Notes under the pieces: model-generated
Told to the model about the DNA's origin: nothing
Database searches by the model: none
Seen by the model: only the letters and a program-made list of their open reading frames with translations
Shown here: positions 56,498 through 64,000 of the stretch, piece by piece
Position numbering within the stretch: the first letter of the stretch is position 1
Layout: each line of letters starts with the position of its first letter
NCBI GenBank assembly: GCA_007449985.2
Contig: VIIQ02000261.1
Coordinates: 39,082-103,081, forward strand
DNA: 64,000 bases
DNA from: Desmodesmus armatus
Lineage: Eukaryota > Chlorophyta > Chlorophyceae > Sphaeropleales > Scenedesmaceae
Reading direction: 5' to 3'
Program-made: the position numbers and the translations under genes

Positions 56498-56974
56498 GAG
56501 GGTCGATTTTCAAGCACCGATTTATTTTTTTGATTTTGATTTGAACAACATTTGATTTTCCCGAGTCGACAACTAGGAAAATAATTAGCATTTTATTCCA
56601 AAAGAGTGACATGTTGTCCCTGAACAATTACAGCATTCCCGGCACCTGGAAACATCACAATTGACTTTGTTTTACAACCAGCGTCACAATGACTCCCGGT
56701 TGTATGGTGACGGTGAAGCCTGGCTTTCAGGGATGGCTGTGCGGTGCACAATAAAAACTTGCAGCAACGGCCTGCGCAGTAGCAGCTGGAAGGCATTGGC
56801 AAGAGACCACGTTTTCCAGTGTTTCGAGTGTTAAAAATCCGTGCTCAAGTTTGTCGCGCTTTGTTGCAATGTGCAGGTACATGGAGGCGGACAACATCTG
56901 AGGACACATCGACAGCAAGGGGCAGCCACCCTCTCATGGGACAACTGATCAGTGTGAGACAGGTGAGAATGTAA

Positions 56975-58135
56975 GGGCACGTTTCCCAGCAACCCCAGCT
57001 CGGAGGTCGCAGCTGGTAGCAGTGCGATCTCCGAACTCCGACCTGCGACCTGTGCGCATTTCCCAGCGTGTCACTGGAGCGAGTGACGGATCCTGTCGAT
57101 TGACAAACTTTACGTAAGCATCCGAGGTCTTCAATTGCAACGACGGCAGCGGCATGCATCTTTTGAATGCTATTCAGTAACAATGAGGCACGTTGCATCA
57201 CGTATCAGGCTACAGGCACAGCAACAGAGGCAACTCTTGCAGCTGGGCTGCTCATTTGCGGCACTTTGATGCTGATTAAGATATTGTATGTCCTTATTAG
57301 GCGATATGAAGCCATTGTTGAGAAAGTAACACTCGCGACCTGCCCAATAGGACCTCCAGAGGTGCTATTGGGGTTCGCAACCCCTTTTGCGATCGACCTG
57401 GGTCGCGAGCTCTCCTGTGAAACAACTGATGCACCCTCTTTCTCACACTCATCACGACACTCTGATGCTATACAGTGTCCACCTTCACTCACTGATCACG
57501 ACACTCTGATACAATACAGTGTCTTCTCACCACAACAGGCTGACTCATCTTACACTCCCACTCCTCACTTTCATGTAACACTCTACCCACGTCAGTCCCC
57601 AACTGCTAGACTGACGCTCAGCCTGCTCAACAAGTGTATGGCTACAACCTCAACCCCCCCAAAGTGGGATGGGCTGAGGGACAGTACCTGCCTCAAGTCC
57701 ACCAAACTGCACCACTGCAGAACAAAAGGAAGGAAGAATGATCTCAACACACACGCCCCCACCAGCCACACACCCCATTCACCCAACCTGCCCCCAACCA
57801 AAGACTGGCCTGGCAGGCCCCAAAAGCACGTGTACACAGCTTTCAACTATATACCTCATATATATGAGCGTTTCCTGTGAAAAAGCTTGTTAACGTTGTT
57901 AACGTCGCTAACTACGCTTAACGCGCAGAGAGCGACCGTAACAACCCCTAGCGCTGTTAACGGCCGCTCCCGGTCGCTACCGCCACTGGCTACCTTCCTT
58001 AACGCTGCTTAACGCGACATAACGCCCGTGCAACGAGGCGTTAACGCGCTTAACGCCGAATTAATGGCGGTAGTCTTGTCATAGTGAGGCTGGTGCCTCA
58101 ACCCCCGGGTCGCAACCCCTGTGGGAAACGGGCCC
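56975..58135. mobile_element. Harbinger-type non-autonomous element, TSD TAA
   Basis: Left end GGGCACGTTTCCCA and right end TGGGAAACGGGCCC are inverted copies with one or two changes, flanked by TAA on both sides (56972-56974, 58136-58138). GGGCCCGTTTCCC-type ends with TAA targets fit PIF/Harbinger. It is 1.16 kb, and its 237-codon frame (57167-57880) shows no transposase motif. Subterminal GTCGCAA and TTAACG word clusters may be binding sites. Confidence 0.75.
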
Positions 58136-58445
58136 TAACAGTACAGTACAGCACATGTGTTGAAGATAGGGGTGTGGCCGCTGCAACCTCTCCCCATCTT
58201 TCCACGTGCACGCTATGAAGGCCTGGTGACTTTCCTTGGCTGTTCTTTTCGCTTGTGTGCACCTCTGCATTGATATCGCTACATTTAACACTAAAATATA
58301 TATGATACACGATTTGCAGTCCTCATGACAAGTTGTGCAGCACACCCGCCCTCGCTTTTTGCGTCTTCGCGAATGTCTTCACTCCCACAGAGGATGTGAT
58401 CAGGACCCTGACCCAGTTCAGTACAAGTATTGTTGCTATGCACTA

Positions 58446-58914
58446 CAGTGAAAGCTCGTTTTTTCGACGTTCGATGCTACGACATTGACGGTTTTTCGAC
58501 ACAGCTAGCTGTCACCGACCCCCTTCCCAGTGAAAACCCTCCCTAAACTACGACATGTAAAATCAAATGTACGACACTTTTCTCTGGTGAAATGCTACTA
58601 AGTTGTCGGATAAGCGAGGGCCCACATGGTTCTCCGACACCGCTGGCGGCCTTGTCGGAGCATCGGACAAGTGTCAGTAAGGCTCGAAACGGCGGGACTG
58701 GGGATACGGCGTCTTACTGTGACAGTTGGTCAAGAATTTCTTGAATCTAGGCCCTCACAATGCGGGAAAACATGCCAAGCAAGTGTGTTTTCGATTCTTC
58801 GACAGAGCTGGCACTTTGTTGCCTTGGGATGTCGTAGATTCGAGCTTCTGACATCTCGGTTTTCCGACAGGTTAGGCCTGTCACCAAGGGTGTCGGATAA
58901 TCGAGCTTTCACTG
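58446..58914. mobile_element. Mariner/pogo-like MITE, TSD TA
   Basis: Left end CAGTGAAAGCTCGTTTTTTC and right end GATAATCGAGCTTTCACTG are inverted (13 bp exact: CAGTGAAAGCTCG), flanked by TA at 58444-58445 and 58915-58916. The interior repeats words such as TTCGACA and GTCGGATAA. At 469 bp it is non-coding. End sequence and TA target fit the Tc1/mariner/pogo group. Confidence 0.8.
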
Positions 58915-58916
58915 TA

Positions 58917-60640
58917 GCAAGAACGATAGCAACTGTGTAGGCTGGTTTTGCCTACAACCAACAACGCTGCCTCGCTATGCCCCGCCCTGCCCCCTTCACA
59001 TTGTATCCAGGAGGAAGAAGAGGTGTGATGACCAAGTAGAGAGAAACGCGACAGGGACGCGATCAAGCCCATCATGGGCAGTGCGATTTTGCGGTTTCTT
59101 CGACAAGTCAAGTAGCACGCTTGGTTTTGCGTGCACACATGGCTGGCTTTGCCGGGGTCCTTTGGAGTGGTATGCATGATCTATATTGTTGTCTAAGGTT
59201 GCATTTGCTCAACCCCATATCAGCTGATCGTGTGCATGGCGGGTTGTGCCGCAGAGTGCCCCATTATTATATGTTGTCACAGCTAGTGTTTTTTCGCATC
59301 TACTCACCGCCTTGCCCTGTCATGTGTTGCCGTACGAGGCCGGCAGTTGCCGTCACGCATGACCGCAGAGTGCCTCAATGTCTCGATGCCAGACTGTGTT
59401 GTCTGTACGTGCTATCATTGCTTTGCAGAGCACAAAGGCTCACCGCACAGCCATGCACATGGCTGTCATTTGAGATGTTGAATGAGGGCGGCAGTTGCCC
59501 GCAGAGTGCTTCATTGTTTTGGTGCCTGACTTGATGTTTGAGGTGTTGCATGATGCCCGCAGTGGCTGTCATGCATGCCGTCACCAATCAAAGTTCTTGC
59601 AGTAGTTGCTCTGTCACGACCGTCATGGTAGCTATGATCATCATATCTACTATCGGATAGTAGCTATGTGCAGCATGTGTGGTGTGTTGACCTGCAGAAT
59701 TGCTGTCTAGACCCTTTGATGATATCGGTGCAGCACTATGTACTGTCCGCCTGTTTCATCTGGGGCTTGCCAGGACCCAATATTATTCATGCTGTGCACT
59801 TCTGCCCCGGCTGATACCTGCTATCAGCCACTGCTTCTGACTATTTTTGCAGAATTAGTAGCGCGCCTGCCTGTTGTCTTTCCTGGGCTGCTGGTCACGT
59901 GACCTTGAATGGCATGTGGGGCCAGCACATGCTGGGTTAAATGCAGGTTTATGAGCCATGTGTCGGACATGTTTGCCCTTGATGCCCTCCTAGTGCGACG
60001 CGTGTAGTACATGCGCTGTGGGCGAGTGTACGAAGGCTATCTACAGCTGCAGCTCTGCTGATGTTGTTCATGCATATGGTCTGGATCATCCGATGATCCG
60101 TGGCACGGTGGGTCATGTGTCATGCTTCAAGCAAACAAGCAATTTCCTTCAGCAGTCTAGATTATATTTGCGGGCAAATCACATCCAAGTTGCACCTGCA
60201 GCTATCAAGCTCAAGGGCTCAAGCCAGCCATTCACTGATGTCACGGAGCTGGCATAACAAACAGGAAGAATCAAACACTGAGGATCAAACCAGAGAGTTG
60301 CTGGCACTGTTGAAAGGATGAAAACCAGCCCCAACAATTCTCAAGCGTACTATCTAAGTGCACATCATGACTCAGTCATTGGATCAGTTCTGCAAGCCTC
60401 ATGACGTGCCTTAGTGGTTGGATGTCACATGTCACATGTGACACGGCGAATGTCTCTAATGATTTGATGAGTTGTTACACGTCTATAGACCTTTGTGATG
60501 CTGCATGCTACAGGCTGAACGTCATGTGGGATGCAACATGCCACATTCCTCAGGCATGTATCGGTTACATGGTAGTACATCCTTATGTGCCAAGCACTGC
60601 TTAAACGGTGAACACAACACAACACTCTATCTGCGTGTTA
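58917..60640. other. Interval without a supported gene; diverged repeats
   Basis: 59250-59590 holds three diverged units with CGCAGAGTGCCTCAATGT-type anchors about 110-130 bp apart. 60497-60640 is a copy of the repeat at 44640 (GATGCTGCATGCTACAGGC, GTATCGGTTACATG). No exon is supported. Confidence 0.4.
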
Positions 60641-61515
60641 GTCACCACTGTGGCCGGCACAGTCAGGGTCACCCATGCTTGATACCTTCACAGCCGCCTG
60701 GCAGCACCCCCTCCCCATCAATGGAATTAATATTACCATCAGTCCTTCTTCCGATGAAGCCCTCATAATCTGCTGGATTGCACCAGTCCCCATCTATTGG
60801 CGGTGCTGCAGCAGGGCTGCTGCGGGGATGGGGGCTGCCCCCGGGGCCTTGGCACCTGCGCCTTTTCTTTTCTGCTGCCGACCCTGCGTTGCGCCGGTTG
60901 GTCACCACTGCGGCCTGGCACAGTCAGGGTCACGCATGTTTGCCGCCTGGCAGCACTCCCTCCACATTTTCTTCAGCTCTTCGTCCCTGAAGCCCTCATA
61001 GTCTGCTGGATTGCACCAGTCCTCATCTATTGGCGGTGCTGCTGCAGGGCTGCTGCTGGGATGGGGGTGCCCCTGCCGGCAGGCGCCTTGGCACCTGCGC
61101 TCGTTCATTCTGCTGCCGACCCTGCCTTGCGGCGGTTGGTCACCACTGCGGCCTGGCACAGTCAGGGTCACGCATGTTTGCCGCCTGGCAGCACTCCTTC
61201 CACATTTCCTTCAGCTCTTCGTCCATTAAGCCCTCATAATCTGCTGGATTGCACCAGTCCCCATCTATTGGCGGTGCTGCTGCAGGGCTGCTGCGAGGAT
61301 GGGGGCTGCCCCTGCCGGCAGGCGCCTTGGCACCTGCGCTCGTTCCTTCTGCTGCCGACCCTGCATTGCGACGGTTGGTCACCATTGTGGCCTGGCACAG
61401 TCAGGGTCACGCATGTTTGCCGCCTGGCAGCACTCCCTCCACATTTCCTTCAGCTCTTCGTCCTTGAAGCCCTCATAATCTGCTGGATTGCACCAGTCCT
61501 CAATTCCTGCCGGAG
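60641..61515 (-). repeat. Four tandem copies of a 240-bp unit encoding a Cys/Trp module
   Basis: GTCACCACTG or a variant begins units at 60641, 60901, 61139 and 61379. On the minus strand each carries DWCNPADYEGF, DEELKEMW, ECCQAANMRDPDCARPQW (first copy degraded). Each is followed by GTGACC, which is either a donor or a stop (TGG TGA). The three right-hand copies are very similar, and changes between them often keep the residues, suggesting selection. Confidence 0.8.
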
Positions 61516-61793
61516 CTGCTGCAGGAATGGGGGCTGCCCTTATCACAAGTTCAACAGCCCCTTTGCCTGCCCCTATCCCTGCTGTTGCTGCTAACCCTGC
61601 TGCCCCAGCCCCATTGCTACTCGCAGGGCTGGGTACCTGCTGGATGGGGCTCTTGGGGGCAGCTACTGCATTGGATGGCACCACTAGTGCTGCAGGTGCT
61701 GCTGCTGCTGCTGCTGCAACTGAGATGGAGATGCTGCTGTTGCTGCTGGTGGTCGTGTTGATCACCCTGCTGTTGGTGCTGCGTTGGGTCGTC

Positions 61794-61854
<61 letters not shown>

Positions 61855-62175
61855 GCTGCTGCCGGCCCAGCTGCTGCTGATCTTTATGTCGATGCTGGCA
61901 GGATTTGCCGCAACATCAGCTGCTGCTGCCTTAGGCTCCACCTGCCCTTGCTGAACTGTCACAGAGGTCAACCCCGTCAAACTTTGGTGCCGCTTGGTAG
62001 TGTCCTGCACTGTAACACTCGCTGACGGGGCTGTTGACTGTTTCAAGCTACGGGCAGCGACGTGGATCATGCTGTGTGTGCTGAGGGGAGGAGGCCGAGC
62101 AGCAGCTGCTGGTGTCACTGTCAAGTGCAAGGCCAGCATGAGGAGGCAGGCGTGTGCGACCTGCGGTTTAAGCAT
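60641..62175 (-). CDS. Putative secreted protein with Ala/Ser-rich region and tandem Cys/Trp modules
   Basis: ATG at 62175 opens MLKPQVAHACLLMLALHL, then TVTPAAAA, a clear signal peptide. A Ser/Thr/Val-rich stretch (QSLTGLTSVTVQQGQ) leads into a long (GCA)n run (61796-61860). A second frame continues (NTTTSSNSSISISVAAAA, VPSPASSNGAGAAG) into the first Cys/Trp module at 61379-61500. The two frames differ by one base, so an intron or an indel lies near 61790-61900. The three further modules (61139, 60901, 60641) may be spliced exons (AG at CCGCCAATAG, donor GTGACC) or tandem gene-end duplicates. Module function is unknown. Confidence 0.45.
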
Positions 62176-62700
62176 TGTATGTAAAAGGGTCGAGCAGGGT
62201 CGCAGCAAGGAGGATGCACTGGAACTGTGAGTGTCAACACTCACTACATCGCACTGATCAGTGAAACTGAAGCTGCTGGTACTGACTCCCAGTTGGGCTG
62301 TTGAGTCACGAGGGTGGCAGGCCATCAAACTAAACCAATTACATCCTCTCTTGCATATTGCATGCCTGGGTAAACATGCAGGCGAAACTGTGACCTGCAA
62401 CTGACCTTCACAGCTGCTCGCCTGCAATGTGTTCTCTTGTCACGACGTGCTGAAAGTACCAATGTATCCACGTTTTTGAATCAAACTTTGATGATAAAAA
62501 CGTTCTCAAGTCACTCACCGCTGTTCTCGCCTTCGAATCAGCCATTTCGAGAAGTTCCCAATGAGATCAAGAAGTGAGCTTCACACGCAATTGAACAGTA
62601 CGTAACGGTAGGTTGAAGTGAACCGGGCTTGCGGGAAAAGACACAGCTGCATCATGTATCAAGGTGGCCGGCAGGCCAGCCTGGCCTGCGACCGACCTTC
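62176..62700. other. 5' flank of the secreted protein gene
   Basis: Upstream of the ATG at 62175 on the minus strand. No clear TATA box and no other gene were seen. Confidence 0.3.
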
Positions 62701-64000
62701 ATGCATGACCGACCTTCATCCATATGGTAACTCCCTGCATGAGCTGCCCTGCAGGCTCCCTGTTGGGCCAGCTCAAAACACCTTACCCCACCTCAAATAC
62801 TGTAAGTTACATCAAAATGCATCGCATCACCTTACCCTTGCGTTGCTTTGAAGTCACCCCACCTCTTGGCCCCTGTTGGGCCTATTGTCATATCGGCCAC
62901 CCTCAGCTGGGCTGCATGGTAGCAAGATTACACAAGGGGCAGGATCAGCAAAACTGTCATCATCTCTGTGTGACCCCCCCCCCTCCTGCTACCAGCTGCT
63001 GCTTTGCATCGCCGCCCCCCCCCCCCCCCCCCCCCTCCTGCTGTCAGCACCCCGGGCCCCACTAGGCCGGCAGCCCCCTTATCCGGTGAAGCCCCACCCT
63101 TCACCCCTGATCCACCTGGTTGTCAAGGGTGCGGTCAAGGGGGGTGCTAAGCCCTTCACCCTCCTACCCTTGACGGGTGAAGGGCACAACCCTTAGCGTG
63201 AAGCCCTCCCCTTTCACCCTCTAAACACCACTGCATGGGGTGTATAGTGGCTGTGAGCTGCTTTGTGACCCCTTGCAGCCCTTTGTATCCCTCCCTCATT
63301 GTTGTAGTCTGTCTTGGGGCCTTCACCGTTGAGATCTGGTTCAGGAAGCGGCACTGCCTGATAGCGAACCCCTCACACAAGGCAGAACTTCAGCTTGGAA
63401 CTGTCCTGTAAGGCACCTGAATGCTATGTGCTGAGCATACATGCTGTTCAAAACAGAATGGCTTTGTTCACGCAGTTGGCGCAGTCACGGGCCCTTGAGC
63501 ACATGGCACCCTTCTTGCTGGCACCCTGCTTTCCCACCTTCCGTTTCCTGGCAGAAAACTGGTAGCAGGTACCACAAGGGGCAGGATCAGCGCAACCCAA
63601 CCAATGCTGCTGACAATATGCAAGGTCATCACTTCTCTCTGACCACCACCTCTTGCTGCTGCTGCTGCTGCTGCTGCTGTTTTGCATCTCTCCCTTTGCT
63701 GCGGCAAGCACCCTCGAGCCCTGAGCACAACTCCCTGCATTGGCCGCTGGTAGCAGGTGACTGTTGTGCTACGGCAAGACTGACACCCCCCCCCCCCATG
63801 CTGATGACCGACCTTCATGGCAACTGCAGCTGCCTGCATGAGCTGCCCTACATGCTCCCTGTTGGCCGCTCAAAACACTCTAACCCAATCAAATACTGTA
63901 AGTACATCACATTGCATCGCATCACCTTACTCCTGTAGTGTTGCTTTGCCCCTACCCCTGGTTGCTTTTAAGTCACCCCACCTCTTGGCCCCTGAGGTAT
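62701..64000. repeat. Diverged 1.1-kb direct repeat at the window end
   Basis: 62701-62875 (GACCGACCTTCATCCATATG, TGCATGAGCTGCCCTGC, TCAAATACTGTAAGT, AAGTCACCCCACCTCTTGG) recurs at 63806-63998. ACAAGGGGCAGGATCAGC at 62933 recurs at 63574 with a following C-run or (CTG)n block. Between them, 63080-63225 carries several CCCTTCACCC words in both orientations. No coding signal was found. Confidence 0.7.

Noticed and set aside
57167..57880. A 237-codon frame in the Harbinger-type element
   Set aside because: No transposase or DNA-binding motif, Ser/Thr/Pro/His-rich, and several internal low-complexity stretches.

Overview
The window reads as nuclear DNA of a eukaryote, most likely a chlorophycean green alga. 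This is inference from GT-AG introns with TGCAG-type acceptors, long (CTG)n/(CAG)n and poly-C/poly-G tracts, multi-domain secreted proteins with Pro-rich or Tyr-rich linkers, and many small inverted-repeat transposons. No rRNA, tRNA, CRISPR or bacterial operon signal was seen. Genes were built by hand from splice sites, phase agreement and domain motifs, so exon borders are predictions.

Layout. 1-1800: diverged tandem repeat of about 155 bp. 2.8-3.5 kb: dispersed repeat, with a second copy at 41.1-41.9 kb. 3.55-5.39 kb (-): small Cys-rich secreted protein. 7.3-10.6 kb: one arm of a large inverted repeat, split by a 2.15 kb insertion. 10.6-20.5 kb (+): ten-exon SR-like RNA-binding protein gene (RRM, Gly-rich linker, SR-type second RRM, RGG/GY-rich tail); its introns are full of partial copies of its own exons. 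22.0-25.3 kb: the other arm of the inverted repeat, carrying two further transposons. 26-27.9 kb: a second tandem repeat of about 155 bp, interrupted by an insertion. 29.26-32.7 kb (+): modular secreted protein with three knottin-like exons, a Tyr/His-rich exon and a sushi exon. 35.8-36.2 kb: nine covarying hairpins ahead of a gag-like ORF at 36.4-39.0 kb. 39.0-40.1 kb (-): partial secreted-protein gene. 45.5-48.7 kb (+): secreted trypsin-like protease. 53.2-54.2 kb (+): unrecognised gene. 55.3-56.5 kb: an acidic ORF (-) and a Tyr-rich tailed protein (+). 57.0-58.9 kb: two resolved MITE-like elements. 60.6-62.2 kb (-): secreted protein with a tandem Cys/Trp module.

Together, at least six loci encode secreted or extracellular-matrix-like proteins. 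Three of them (29, 46 and 56 kb) share a Tyr/His/Asp-rich module, and two are assembled from phase-1 exons. The RNA-binding gene is the only clear housekeeping gene. Its 5' region is repeated in inverted orientation beyond its 3' end, pointing back into the gene. Several apparent one-base frameshifts lie in G runs and may be homopolymer errors in the assembly.
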